Part shown: piece by piece, positions 10,807-23,111 of the stretch
Position numbering within the stretch: the first letter of the stretch is position 1
Layout of the letters: each line of letters opens with the position of its first letter
From: Ancistrus triradiatus
Taxonomy: Eukaryota > Chordata > Actinopteri > Siluriformes > Loricariidae
Direction: 5' to 3'
NCBI GenBank assembly: GCA_025084515.1
Contig: JAJAGP010000170.1
Span: 554,529 to 618,528, forward strand
DNA length: 64,000 nt
Made by a program: the position numbers and the translations under genes
Notes under the pieces: model-generated
Databases searched by the model: none
The model's input: only the letters and a program-made list of their open reading frames with translations
Told to the model about the DNA's origin: nothing

Positions 10807-13012
10807 GTACACACACACGCAAACACATGTGTATATATACTGCCACAAGAGGGTGTAAAAGTGCTCCCCTGCTATTCTATAAAGAGGCTCTCAGAGACTA
10901 GTTTTAGGTAGTGTACATCTTGGTGAATTGGCCTTTGATGCTCACTCTTCTGAGAAGGTTTTCCCTTAGCCTTTCGAACACGACTGAGAGGTCAGGCACT
11001 AATGTTGGACAATGAAGCCCTGGCTCCTGGTTCTAATTCACCTCAAAGTTGCCTGAAGGTTAGCGCTCAGTGCAAGCTGGGGCTCTTTTAAAATTTGCCA
11101 AGTCATTTAATTATGAATTTTGTTCAGAGCAGAAAGCTCTTGAACTAATTTGTTGGTGAGGTGGATGCCTATGAAAATGCCATGGCATGACTGACTCACT
11201 GGGATCAGTTCAGTACAGGGCCTTGATCAAGGCCTTGTAACCAATATCATAATCCAGTAGCTTTACCGTTCACTGATTCATTAGCATTTATCGCATTGTT
11301 TTATAAATGTTAGACATTCCCTATTTCATGCCATATTAATAATTGCCAATCAGACAGATAAATCTACTATGAGAAGTACAGTTATGCACCGTTTAATGAC
11401 TGCATTACGCTCTGTGAAACAGGTCATTGAATGAAAACACAAATGATTGAATGATTGAAATTACTGATAGACACTGATAGACAGTATTACTAAAAACACT
11501 GAAGATCAGCCAGATGAAACAGAGACTCATCAAGTAAAAGTAAACCTGTTTATATAGTTACAGGTTAGAGAGATTATACAGGTAGTGGGTGGACAAACAA
11601 AGGAGTACTATTTGCAATAGGACAGGCACATACAATTACGAACACCATTTACAGCTTGTTACAATAAGCAGCGGAAAGTCATCCACGCAAACATGAGTCA
11701 CTTGTACAAAAGTCTCTAAACACATCAGCCATGTTATAACAATCTCTAGTCCAAATGTGAGCCAACGATCAAGCGAGAACACGATCGGTAAGGTAGTTAC
11801 TTACACACACACACACACAAAATCAAGGTTGCCAGATCCCACGAGAGATGCAAGCAACCAGGACCGTACAAACAAGCTCAAAATAAGCAAACTTTCTCAA
11901 TATTAAAAAGCAGCCCAAAACAGGCACTTTAGAAACAAGCCCCAACAATCTGCAACCCATATCTGTAAGCGTCTTTAGAGAAAAATAAGCCCTTAGCCGC
12001 TTACACATATTGGCAGTTGCAGGTTACAGGTTTTTGGGACTTGTTTCTGTGACGTTTTTTTTTGGGCTTGTTTCCACAGACCTGGTTGCTAGTTAATAAG
12101 CAGACCTGGACTTCCTCTCAAACTCCCGCCTTTGTTTGTGGATCCGCTGCACTGACTGGTTGTTGAGAAGACCAGCTGTTTAAGGTCCCAACGTCCAGGA
12201 TTTAAAGAGAGATTTTTATTTCCTATTATAATTTATTATAGTTTTTAAGACCTCAGTCGTTAAAGGGAACGGACATTGATCAGCTGGTCAGAAAAACAAG
12301 GACTGACTGATGGACCTCAGCCGTTAATGTACACTCAGGGACACATAGGATTTCATCACACCACACAGAGCAAGATGATAAGTGCAGTGGGAGAGTAGAG
12401 ATAAATCATCTTAATATTCCTTTGTGTAATGCTCTATTAGACAGAGACTGCACTGCATTCACCATCTTCTGTGAAGTATATGGAAAGTGGTGGTCTGTCT
12501 GCTAGAGTATATCTAGAATGATTTGTCTGATATCTGCATGGTCTGTCTGCTAGAAGGATCTCCAGACTGAATCAGCAAAAAGAACTCCATAGAGTCATAA
12601 AAGAGATGTTTAGATCACAGAAACAGAAGAGTCTAATGCATGCTAGGAAAAGTGGGTTAGAATGGGTCCAGTAACAGCTGTATGTTAAAGTAATCAAAGG
12701 TAAGTAAAAATCCACAGATGGAATCAGAAAAGTTCAAAAGAAATGACTTCTGGATTACTATATTAGCTCAGGTTTTAAGGTAGTATGGAGTCTTTCTACA
12801 AGCCCATGTTTACGGTAAAAATCAACATATACTCCTCATTCATTTCAAGGACAACGTTCAGTTTCTTAGAAAAACAACAATGCTGACAGTTGAAAAGATT
12901 TAGACTCTCTGCTATACATATTACACTTAATTACACTTAGTTTGTGGCCATTTGACAACTCATTCAATAACAGGTAACCACTAAACAGCTACAGTCTTAC
13001 AAATTTTTTATT
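10807..13012. other. Unassigned spacer
   Basis: No gene or recognised transposon. A short (AC)9 tract is at 11801-11819. GGTTGCCAG/GGTTGCTAG motifs at 11827 and 12083 are direct, not inverted, so they do not define an element. Confidence 0.3.
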
Positions 13013-13554
13013 TAGTATTGCTGATACTGACACTTACACACAGTATTGGTATCGGCAACAGAGAGCACCGATACCATGAAGCGGTTACTGACGCAAATGC
13101 AGATGAAGCTTAACCGAAGCCAGCAGCATGTCCGTATATCCCAGTGTGGGATTATTTCTCGTTTGAGAGGAGCAGTAGCAAAATGCCTCTCTGTAAACAC
13201 TCTGTAATGCCAGAATTTTGAGGGTTGGCTGAAATGTAAATATAACCAACAATTAGAAAGCTTAGTTAGATTATGCTTCCCGACTTGTGCTTGTTACTGC
13301 ATTATGATAAAAAAAAACATTTTCATGGCTCTCAAACTTTTCAAACTCATCCATTAAATACTATTATTTCAAGTGTACTGTATTCTATCTTATTTGGGAT
13401 ACAGAACACTATAAATATCAGGATGTATAGGCATCTATCGAGTAGTTAAGTTAGAGTTGGTAACGGTCCTTTAAGTATCGGTCCTTGGTATTGGCCGATA
13501 CTTGAACATCAGGTATCGGTATCGGAAGAAAAAAGAGCCTTCAGTGCATGTCTA
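13013..13554 (-). mobile_element. Short hAT remnant, relative of the element at 39656-42290
   Basis: The left side (TAGTATTG, then TTACACACAGTATTGGTATC) and right side (GTATCGGTATCGGAAGAAAA) match, on the opposite strand, both ends of the 39656-42290 element, including the shared GATATTTATAGTGTTC region near 13410. The interior is deleted: 542 bp against about 2.1 kb after removing the nested pogo element. No clean 8-bp duplication. Confidence 0.65.
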
Positions 13555-13764
13555 ATTTTCTTTAAATAAATACAACACATTAACACAATTTGTTAGGACC
13601 ATTAACAAAACACTGGTGATGGTTGTTTGGTTTATTCAATGTCACTATCAGCATCAGTGGCCATTTCAGCGACACACATAAGGTCACATCTATGCTCAAG
13701 GTTACATCAAGACTAGTCATATATATACACTCAAGTCAATGCCAATTTAGCGTAATCAATTAAC

Positions 13765-13945
13765 CTAACACACGTCTTTGGACTGTGGGAGGAAACCAAA
13801 GTACCCGGAGTAAACCCACACAGACAAAGAGAGGACATGTAGACTCCAAACAGACAGGACCCAGGCCACTCCACTCTGGATTCAACACAGGACCTTCTTG
13901 CTCTGATGCGGCAGTGCTACCCACCGAGCCACCGTGCCGCCCCTG
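13765..13945 (-). repeat. AFC-like SINE, head portion
   Basis: On the minus strand this starts GGGGCGGCACGGTGGCTCGG and continues through box-B-like, then AGTCTACATGTCCTC, GGTTTACTCCGGGTACTTTG and CCACAGTCCAAAGACGTG. This is the standard order of the tRNA-derived AFC-type SINE; the 3' half is absent. Confidence 0.75.
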
Positions 13946-15052
13946 GTGATAGTAAAGTGGAATGGTGCCCAAACATGGCACATAAAAAAACTGTGTTTCA
14001 TTGTACCCCTAAATTTCTAAACGATGAGCACAATTTGCAACAAAACATGCACTCTGGCCACAGTCTCCAAATGAGTGCCTAAATTCATGAAAAACAGGAT
14101 CGAACTGAACGCAATTTACAAGTAAAATGGAACTTCCTAAAAGCTTTCCGCCAGATTCACAATTGCCTAAACAGCAGATTTGTTAGTATAACATGTCTGT
14201 TAATGAATATCATCCATTTGCAAATTGTGAGTGTGTGCATGTTCATTTACAATCAACATACAATTACCACAATCCATACCCACAAAGAACAAATGACGAA
14301 AATAAAAGAAAGCCTCTGGTCTGAAGAACCACATTAAAAATTTTCCGAAATGTCTGAGCACAACAGCAAAAGAAAATATTCTGACGTGGAAAGTGACTTT
14401 CTAGTGAATGAAGTGAGTCCAGGTATTTTGGGTCCTAAATACAGTGTCTTGGCAGCAAATTACATGTACAAATTACATGTACTGTAAATTCAGTTACCAG
14501 AAAAGAAAAGAGCAAAACAGCAAAAGAACAAAACAGGAAAAAAGGTTTGACATGAACTAAAACATATCAGCACACACCAGCAGGCACTTTCACAAATAGG
14601 AGCCTCCATCATCAAGCCAGTCTGTTGCAGACGAACGTCTTTGTCAGGTATTATTCTTGGTGGTGACAGTGATCTGCATCTGGACCTAAACCTGAGTGCT
14701 GTCATTTGGTTGATAAATGCACGCTGAGAAGGGGACTTATCCTAGACTGATTTTAGTAAATTAAAATCAGTAAATAAAAAAAACATGTTTTGCATGCATT
14801 AGGAAATGAAGTGCATTGTATTGAACCAGTCATTCATACTTTTTTACATTGTATTTATTAAATTTGTTCAGGTGACCCACAACAAACAGCATCTTCTTCA
14901 CGTACTACAACCGTTCACCATCAGCATTTCTCCTGCCAAGCTAAAGTGCCACTTGTGAAGGAAATTCTGACTAAAGCAGAAAATGTATGAAGCAGTTTTG
15001 TGCACTAATGATTCTTTGACAGAAATAAATACCACACTCAACATGCAATGCA
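13946..15052. other. Unassigned spacer
   Basis: No gene or recognised repeat. Short open frames without motifs. Confidence 0.3.
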
Positions 15053-15625
15053 ATCAAAAGTCTAACACAGTCAAATAAAATGTGGAATGCACATGTAATG
15101 CACAGTTCGGTGTGTTTGTGTGTCAGAGGATGTACCATTTCAGGAACGTCCAAGTTTCTCTGAATAACAGGCTATAATAGGAACAGAGTTGGGTATCGTT
15201 TGCATTTTATGGATTTCTATTCTGATTCTGATTCTCCTTAGCGACTCCGGTTCTTATAGATTCCAAGTTTCCAAAATGTTGAAAAAATGTGTTGAGGTAT
15301 AAAGAATATCTTCATTTTTTTCTATTTCAACAAAGTAATCATTGTTTACTTTAAGTGTTTTCTTCCCCATTTAAACCTATTATCAGTAAAAAGCTTAACG
15401 TGGCTTAATGTACTAAAGCAGTGACCTAGGAATGCTGGTGCCTTAGATGTTTTGCCACATTGAAGGTGTAACCTCCTTTACAACAGATCTACTTTCTACA
15501 AATATGTTTTTTTAGCCCCTACTATTTCTCTCAAACCAGAGCCAAACTTTTGAGCGCTTTGGAGCGTCCATCTGCCGTAAATGCACTAACGGAGTGTATC
15601 CAAACAAAAATAACATGATGACCTA
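15053..15625 (+). repeat. Inverted segmental duplication, copy 1
   Basis: This block recurs in reverse orientation at 24584-25160 with only scattered differences. Shared landmarks include AATGTGGAATGCACATGTAA, CTGAATAACAGGCTATAATA, GAGTTGGGTATCG, TTGAGCGCTTTGGAGCGTCC and ACATGATGACCTA. Both copies end exactly at the same TA next to the same Tc1 terminus, so the Tc1 junction was copied together with the flank. From GAGTTGGGTATCG on it may itself be part of an old element. Confidence 0.9.
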
Positions 15626-16781
15626 CAGTGGGGCAAAAAAGTATTTAGTCAGCCACTGATTGTGCAAGTTCTCCTACTTAGAAAGATGAGAGAGGTCTGT
15701 AATTTTCATCATAGGTACACTTCAACTATGAGAGACAAAATGAGAAAAAAAATCCAGGAAATGACATAAGATTTTTTAAAAATTTAATTGTAAATCATGG
15801 TGGAAAATACGTATTTGGTCAATAAATGTGGTTCAACTCAATATAACATAGCCTTTGTTGACAATGACAGATGTCAAACGTTTCCTGTAAGTCTTCACCA
15901 GGTTTGCACACACTGTAGCTGGTATTTTGGCCCATTCCTCCATGCAGATCTCCTCTAGGGCAGTGATGTTTTGGGGCAAAATGGACTTTCAACTCCCTCC
16001 ACAAATTTTCTATGGAGCTGAGGTCTGGAGACTGGCTAGGCCACCCCAGGAGCTTGAAATGCTTTTTACGGAGCCACTCCTTCGTTGCCCGAGCGGTGTG
16101 TTTGGAATCATTGTCATGCTGGAAGACCCAGCCAAGTTTCATCTTCAAAGCTCTCACTGATGGAAGGAGGTTTTGGCTTACAATCTCACGATACATGGCC
16201 CCATTCATTCTTCCCTTAACACAGATCAGTCGTCCTGTCCCCTTTGCAGAAAAACAGCCCCAAAGCATGATGTTTCCACCCCCATGCTTCACAGTAGGTA
16301 TGGTGTTCTTGAGATGCAACTCAGCATTCAAACCAAAGTGTTCTATTTTGGTTTCATCTGACAGCATCCCAATCCTCTCATCCCAATCCTCTCATCCCAA
16401 TCCTCTTCTGGATCATCCATATGGTCTCTGGCAAACTTCAGACGGGCCTGGACATGTACTGGCTTAAGCAGGGAGACACGCCTGGCACTGCAGGATCTGA
16501 GTCCCTCTCGGCGTAGTTTGTTACTGATGGTAGCCTTTGAAGAGCTTCCTAAAAAAGTTACAGGTCTGTGAGAGCCAAAAATCTTGCTTGTTTGTGGGTA
16601 ACCAAATACTTATTTTTCACCATGATTTACAATTGAAATCATGATTTCCTGGATTTTTTTTTCTCATTATGTCTCTCATAGTTGAAGTGTACCTATGATG
16701 AAAATTACAGACCTCTCTCATCTTTCTAAGTAGGAGAACTTGCACAATCAGTGGCTGACTAAATACTTTTTTACCCCACTT
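15626..16781 (-). mobile_element. Tc1-like transposon, family 3, partly deleted
   Basis: TA-flanked, left end CAGTGGGGCAAAAAAGTATT, right end its inverse (...TACCCCACT, last base changed). TIRs are about 150-200 bp. At 1156 bp it lacks the 5' coding part: sequence jumps from the region before the catalytic core to GAAGAGCTTCCTAAAAAAG near 16540. Family members with the same ends: 23112-24581, 25161-25267, 29734-30590, 46850-47822. Confidence 0.9.
15819..16367 (-). pseudogene. Tc1-like transposase pseudogene, catalytic part
   Basis: The open frame begins inside the gene with LSDETK (first Asp), then KHGGGNIMLWGCFSAKGTGR, QHDNDSKHTARATKEWL (second Asp) and SSIENLWREL (Glu), so the DD34E triad is still visible. 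The N-terminal HTH domain is deleted and the last 40 or so residues are out of frame. Substitutions in normally invariant NPIENLW (here SSIENLW) suggest age. It cannot make a working enzyme. Confidence 0.85.
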
Positions 16782-16783
16782 TA

Positions 16784-18159
16784 CATGCTCACATGACGTA
16801 CCGGTCCTGATAGATAGATGCCTCCTTAATGCAGTACAGACATATTTTTGCGCTAATCACGACTATGGATTTATAGAATAAAATGCATTATAGAAATCGC
16901 GTGGAAACAGAATTTAACGTGTACCAGGTTCTTGGAATTTTGGAACCGATTCTGAATCAGGAACCTAATGACTCCTAATTAGGAGTGCTTGTTGGGTGTA
17001 ATTTCACTTACTTTTCTTTAAAGTATTATAAAATTCTTTAGTCAATCCTTGAATTATTAACATTTTGGAACTACGAACATTTCCATCACTGCAGCCATTT
17101 TACGGAAAAAGTTTTTTTACAAACGATTTACTTGCAAATTCGTTAAGCTGGCATTTCATGAATGAGTCCCTGAAATGTGTCATCTTTTACAACAAGCATA
17201 CGGCTGTTTATATAATGGTATAGAATTCCCAATTCCGATTAGTCAGATGTTGACTTCTTAATGGCAGCAATGCTCTGAAAAGTAGTGTAAATCACCATTA
17301 TTTATTTATTTTGTGTGTTATACTAATTTGTGTTAAATAAGTTATTTATTACAGTTGGACCAGTTCAGCCCTGTACTCACTGGATAGGAGCTGGGCCCAT
17401 ATATCTTGTCACAGCTGTGTTGTGCTGCTGCACAACAGAAAAGCAAGTCATTATTTAAGACTTGTGTGAAAGAGACATTTTAAAAAGATTTTAAATTTTT
17501 CTTTAAAGATTATGCGACCATAATGGCTTTTCTTATTAAAAACATTTAGTACAGCTCCTCAGTGCCCTCACGGCTTCTTTCATAATGTGATAACATGGAG
17601 ACTGATTTTTGTGACTGTTGCCACAATATTATTTTGTAGTTATACAAGCTATGAGTAACTTCAGCTAAGACCATTTTTCACCATGCATATACTGTCACTC
17701 TGACTCACACACTTACCTAACCCTCAATCTGTTATGGCAAGGTAAAACTGGAGGTAGTCTTACATTGTTATTTTGCTATCATCAAATAACCATAACTAAC
17801 AATAAAAAAATCAACATAGTTCAGCTTCTGCTTTCCAGCTGAGAGTATCAGCTTCTGAGCTCTTTTTTCCAGTCAGCATGTCAATCTCCTGCCTATCATG
17901 ATGCCAATGCTCTTGCAAGGTAAGATATAAACACATCCATCATCAAATCGCAGCCATGTGGAGCTTCCTGCGGCTTCCTACAGCTGGTAAAGGCTGCATA
18001 TTTCCATGGTGCTAGAGGTTATGACTCAGTGTCTGGAGAAAAGGTAGCTGTTCAGAGAGACAACAAAAAAGCTGTATATCCCAAAATAGAATCGTGGCTG
18101 GGTCCCTGCATCTACTCTGCATAAAATCCATTTGACAGAAAGTGTGTTTTGGACTCAGC
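16784..18159. other. Unassigned spacer
   Basis: No gene. At 16937-16990 GGAACCGATTCTGAATCAGG and a TCCTAATTAGGA palindrome echo the GATTCTGATTCTCC motifs at 15222, so this may be the far end of an old element into which the Tc1 at 15626 inserted; the ends do not form a clear inverted repeat. Confidence 0.3.
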
Positions 18160-18496
18160 CAGAGCTGGACGATAACGACTGAAATGATATCAAAATCTTA
18201 ATATTGAAATATTCATCCCTGGCTGTGAAACTTGCACACTGAGACCAAAAGGTATGGTCTCATCTTTCAGTTTTTACTCATTGAGAAAAAAAAATTGAGA
18301 ATCAGGAAGACACTAGGCCAATGGAAAGCTTTGTGAAAATGGAAAACGTTGGTCATGCATTACAAAAATGTCACACTGCATAGTAATTTTCAAAATATGC
18401 ACAACCATCTTTCAGTATATTATGCCGAACTGATTTGACTTGTTACTACGATGATAAATAAAAGCCTAAGCTAAATAATTGTGATGTCCAGCTGTA
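18160..18496. mobile_element. Possible hAT MITE
   Basis: The left end AGAGCTGGACGATAACG and right end ATTGTGATGTCCAGCTGTA form an imperfect inverted repeat about 15 bp long typical of small fish hAT MITEs. No 8-bp duplication is visible, so the boundaries are approximate. Confidence 0.5.
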
Positions 18497-18640
18497 TTAG
18501 TTTAACCACTTAGATGTGTCTAGGGTAGTAGATTAGCCTCTTAAGACATGTTCAACAAGAACTTTGCTTTGTCAGTTTGGTGTCTGTTTGCAAGCTGTTC
18601 CTGGCACACAGTGCCATGACGACACAGTCCATGAAATATA

Positions 18641-18643
<3 letters not shown>

Positions 18644-18680
<37 letters not shown>
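18644..18680. repeat. (GT)n microsatellite
   Basis: About 18 GT units. Confidence 0.95.
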
Positions 18681-18681
<1 letters not shown>

Positions 18682-19009
18682 CAATTGCATGGAAATGTCA
18701 GGCATGAAAAAAGCTTGCAGTTACAATGGGAAACTTTAATAAAAAGCTAAGAAATTATCTGGGATAGTATCAAAGTATGTGCATTGTCTATGAAGCATCG
18801 GCGTATGTGTTTTTGTTGTGCTTTGATTGGGTTTATCATTGGGAGTGCTTCCAGTGTTGCTGAGTAAATTTAGACTGATGTCTTTCCGCTAATTTCATTA
18901 TACTTTCTTTCAAGCAACAGTCAATTTATACTTGTTCCATTACAAGTATAAATAATCAAATAAAAATCTCTACTGCTTAGATTTAGAGGGTTTCTCTTTT
19001 TCGTGTTTT

Positions 19010-19232
19010 AACCCTGCTTGTCAGAGTTGTGAGGGCTTCAGTGCCTATCCCTGGAGAACACAGGGTGCAGATGTAAGCACACCCGTGATGACAGAATCCA
19101 GTCCACCACAGGGCTGGGCAGAGGTCACCAACCCGCCTCAGCTCCCTCAGACACAAACCATCATGTCTGCGATTAACATCCTACTCGGCTGAAAGGCAAC
19201 ACCAGAATTCAAACCCAGGTCCCTATGGTACT
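19010..19232 (-). repeat. AFC-like SINE fragment
   Basis: On the plus strand it ends AATTCAAACCCAGGTCCCTA, the inverse of the box-B region of AFC-type SINEs. The middle is strongly diverged. Confidence 0.45.
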
Positions 19233-19259
19233 TGGCTAGCTTATTAGACAAATGTTACA

Positions 19260-20137
19260 CAGTGGTGCCTCAGTTCTCGTTGTTAATCCTTTCCAGAAGG
19301 CTTGTCGTGAATCGGAAATGTCAAGTACTGAGCAAATTTTAAGGCAAAATGTAAATTGAATTAATCCGTTCCAGACCCCCAGAAAATCCACACTGTATAA
19401 GGCATTATATGCATTAATGGAGCTGTATTGTACAGCTGCTCCCTGATTTACGAAACAGATATGTTCCGGCAAATCCATCATAAGTTAATGTATCATGAAC
19501 TGAGAAGTTTAATGAGTGTTTGGTAGAGCGGACTATAGTGCATCATGGCGGAGCCTATGATAAGTATTGATAAGTAAGTTAATGTTTCTAACACATCTAC
19601 ATTAACCTACAGTTGGCCAAAATCATTAACACAAATCTTATTTTATAATAAAGTGTTGAAAAATCTCATGTAATTTAGTGAGTAATGGATTGAAAGTGAA
19701 AAGTAAAAGCAAAACACTTACTCTATTGGTGAACACAGGGCATAGCTGCTAAGCTAACTGTAGCCTGTGTTCTAGAGCATTAAATTCCTGTTTTGCTTTC
19801 GGTTAGCTCTTATAAATTAACCTTATTAGGCCCCATGGATACTTATCTGCACTAAGAACATAGTACTGTAAATGTAAAGGTAAAGAAAAATACAATAAAC
19901 ACAGCAATCTTCTCTGAGCAAGGCTTTTGTGAATCTGAATCACTCTGTACTGATCGTGAATCTTGAATCGTGAATCGAGTTTCGGCTGAAACAAGACACA
20001 CGGCTCGACTCATAAGTCTAAGCAAGTGCGTTGAGTACACAGAGCAAACGACAAGGACCAAGACATCTTTCTAGTCAAAATGCATCCAGAACTGATTTTA
20101 ACGAATTCCAAGGTGGTCGAGCACGGAGATACCACTG
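19260..20137 (+). mobile_element. CAGTGGT-type MITE, most complete copy
   Basis: Left end CAGTGGTGCCTCAGTTCTCG and right end CGAGCACGGAGATACCACTG are inverse to each other, followed by TA; the left side has TACA. This fits a TA-targeting (Tc1/mariner-like) nonautonomous element of 878 bp. It carries no transposase. Copies: 10031-10806, 29060-29676; end fragments at 2424 and 31512. It is the longest member, so it is the best reference for the family here. Confidence 0.85.
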
Positions 20138-20447
20138 TATATTTGAAATATAAATACAATTAGGCCATTAAAATATGCATACAATATGCAATTTTCAAGA
20201 CATGATTGGGAACTAATGATTTAATTCACCAGAGTCAATAAATAAGAATCTTGTCCAGTATATGGTAACTTCTCTCTCACCAATATCACAATCAAAAAAG
20301 TTTAAAGTCCTCCTAAACTAAAAAAAGCGATTTTGAAATGAGGTTAGATCCTCTTGGCTTCAATGATAAATCTGGTACAATAGTGCAAAACCCCAATTTT
20401 CTTTGTATTTCTGAGGGGAAAACAGATATTTCAGCTTGAATGTAATT

Positions 20448-20636
20448 TGGGATAGTGGTGCAGCTGCAACTAAGGTACAGGACTATTGATCCAGTCCAAG
20501 GTTCAACAGAAATGTCAAGTTGCAACTGATGGTCCATCCCGCAAAAGCACTTAACCCTCATTTGTTTGGATTGTACCTTGATAGATCGTGTCATTTGTAA
20601 GTCACTCTGGATGAGAGTGTCTGCTAAATGTAAACA
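20448..20636 (+). repeat. tRNA-derived SINE, degraded
   Basis: Aligns with the better copy at 28036: AAGGTACAGGACTATTGATC, a damaged box B, CACTTAACCCTCATTTG, then TTTGTAAGTCACTCTGGATG and GTGTCTGCTAAATGTAAA. Confidence 0.7.
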
Positions 20637-21218
20637 CTGTTTGAGCTCCATAAATGTTTGCCAATCAGGACGGTACCAGAAAACATTTAGCTAAAGAACC
20701 TATGTGCTAAGTTAAGCTAGCTAACTTGGTGATTTAAGTTAGTGGCAATGAAAATGTCATTGTATAGTTGTAGAATATGACAAATTGAAGAGAGACTACA
20801 TAACTGAAATTCCTCTCTTGTCTTCCTGACAAATGTGAGCTAGTTTAATATTAGTTACAGAGATGGCTAATGTTAGCCATACACTGACACTAACTGGATA
20901 AAATTGTAGTCATGCTATATTTTGACATGTCTGTCTACTATTAAATACATTTCTTGGAATACACTAAGGAAAACAGAGACTCGTACGGAAATCCCACTTC
21001 AGTCAAACTGTAAACAATGCGCGGTAGTATATTAGCAGTTACGTAGCCGGCCTGCTAATGATAAAAGGCTGAATCCTGAACTGCAATTTATGAGCCATGT
21101 TGTGTGTTGGAATAACAAAGGATCCATTAAATAATGCAGCAAACATTTGTGATGTTCTGTATAAGGCGGCTATAAATGTATCTGACTGCTGTTAAATAAA
21201 TTGAGGGAGAACATGACA
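20637..21218. other. Unassigned spacer
   Basis: Nothing recognised apart from short GCTAGCTAAC-like motifs near 20715. Confidence 0.3.
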
Positions 21219-21342
21219 ATCGTTCATTCATTTTCCATACCTGCTTAATCCAAACATTCAGAGATGGAAGCACAGGGCGCAAGTTGAGAACCAACCCTGG
21301 ACAGGGCATCGGTCCATTGCAGGGCACATGCCCTCGTGCACA
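21219..21342 (-). repeat. AFC-like SINE, 3' portion
   Basis: Plus-strand sequence TCGTTCATTCATTTTCCATA, CCTGCTTAATCC, CCCTGGACAGGGCATCGGTC and TGCAGGGCACATG is the inverse of the standard 3' half. Confidence 0.7.
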
Positions 21343-22529
21343 CACATATACTACACACATTTATCCTGTACCCATATTTTCATTGGTTTAACATCACCTG
21401 TTTATAACTACTATAATCAATTCAGAGTCGGATCATGCAGCTCATTATGCTAATTAAATCATTATGCAGCTTTATATTCAAATAAAAATAGCAAGTGTAT
21501 CCATATCACTGTTTGTGATTGACGTGAAATAATTTATGGGAAAGTATATCCTAATTTTAGGAAAGTTGCAATTTTAATTACATCATTAATTTTTCTCTGA
21601 TCATTAAAACCTCTTCTTGCTGTTTACAGATCTGTTTGCAGGTGTAAATCTCCCTGATTGGTATTTGACTGACATCTCTCAGCATACCAGCTCATAATTA
21701 GTATGCAAGTAGCATTCTTCAGTAATGTTGATCTTATAAGCAAAGTATCTCTTCAGGTTTATTAGCAGTCCACATGCAAGGCCATCTGACAGAGAACTGT
21801 GACCTTTAAAGTGGTATAACAGTTTTTTTCCAACTTGAAATGCAATCACTGACACCTGAATCTGGTATACTGAGTCCCTAAAACAATTTCTGCTTTGTAT
21901 TCAATTCTAAATCCACTTTCTGCAAAACACTACACATCGATTTCTACATTAGGTATGAAATAAAACATTTAAATCCCTTGTTCCATTGGAAAACAATGCC
22001 AATCAAAATTCCAAGATGTATTTGCCAGTTGGCAACACCCATTCCTAACAGGTGTAAACACTCCATTGTTCACTTAGAAATCAGAACTTTAGCACTATAA
22101 AAAGCCCACAGATAAGCTGCCTGTTTTGGAGGTAAATGGAGGTCAATGGAGAAGTACGAACTAGGGGTCAAGGAGTAAGTGGTGGCTGAGGAAGGGCAGT
22201 TGTGTCACATGAAACAGAATAATCTGCCACAAGTATGAGACTGAGTGTTCAGTCCACCTTGAACCATTCACTACACGACTGCCTCTATCATCTGTACATT
22301 CAGAATTGAGAAGTGATAAGTTACTTGCTACCTTTATCACGTTAAAATTTTATGTATATTATTTATGTATGTATGCCATAGTAGACTGCAGTCTAATATC
22401 TCAGTATGTCTGCTACTCAGTAATGTAATTTCATAAGGAAATTAACTAATTTTGCTTACTTTAACCCATCGTCTTATGTATTCAGATGTTCTGCAAAACT
22501 GAGATATGGTCAGGCTATGGTGGAAGACC
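21343..22529. other. Unassigned spacer
   Basis: No repeat named. The last few hundred bases may hold the 5' part of the Tc1 remnant that follows, but no TIR was recognised. Confidence 0.3.
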
Positions 22530-23110
22530 ATACTATGTTAATCTGTTTCAGAAGGGTCAAATTACTGGCATGTATCAAGCAGAGAAAACATTTAAGGAGA
22601 TTGATGAAACTACTAAAATCGGGTTAAGAACTGTTAGTGAAGCTAACTGGTAAAAACAGCTTCAATTTACTAGGGAGCAGAAAGACTGGACTCTGGAGCA
22701 ATGGAAGAAGGTCATGTGGTCTGATGAGTCCAGATTTACCCTGTTCCAGAGTTATGGGCATATCATGGTAAGAAGAGAGGCGGCTAGTACGGAGAGCCTA
22801 GTGCCTACCGTACAAGCCTGTGGGGGCAATGCTATGATCTGGAGTTGCTGTAGTAGGTCAGGTCTAGGTTCAGAAACATTACGTATATAAGGAATGAGGT
22901 CAGCTGACTACCTGAATATACTGAATGACCAGGTTATTCCATCAATGGATTTTTTCTTTCCTGATGGCATGGGCACATTATAAGATGACAATGCCAAGAT
23001 TCATCAGGTTCAAATTGTGAAAGAATGGTTCAGGGAGCATGTGACATCATTTTCACACATGGATTAAATCTGGACACAAATAAATGTTGTGACACTGCAG
23101 AAGCTTGGGC
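22530..23110 (+). pseudogene. Tc1-like transposase pseudogene, family 4
   Basis: A degraded transposase gene of a different Tc1 family. Recognisable pieces in order: KGQITGMYQAEKTFKEI in the HTH region, VMWSDESRFTLFQS with the first Asp near 22720, ACGGNAMIWSCC near 22815, LNDQVIPSMDFFFPDGMG near 22935, then DDNAKIHQ with the second Asp near 22990, and EWFREHVTSFSHMD. The SPDLNPIENLW segment is deleted and the 3' end (GTTGTGACACTGCAGAAGCT) runs directly into the truncated family-3 Tc1 at 23112. Several stops and frame shifts make it non-functional. Confidence 0.8.
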
Positions 23111-23111
23111 A

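Noticed and set aside
11823..12095. Possible transposon bounded by GGTTGCCAG and GGTTGCTAG
   Set aside because: The motifs are direct, not inverted, and no flanking duplication is visible.
16012..16467. 151-codon plus-strand frame opposite the transposase
   Set aside because: It is the antisense shadow of the Tc1 transposase pseudogene, caused by low stop density opposite that frame.
15188..16998. hAT element around the 15626 Tc1 with ends GTTGGGTATCG and GTTGGGTG
   Set aside because: The two ends are in the same orientation, no octamer duplication was found, and the inverted duplication extends beyond the supposed left end.
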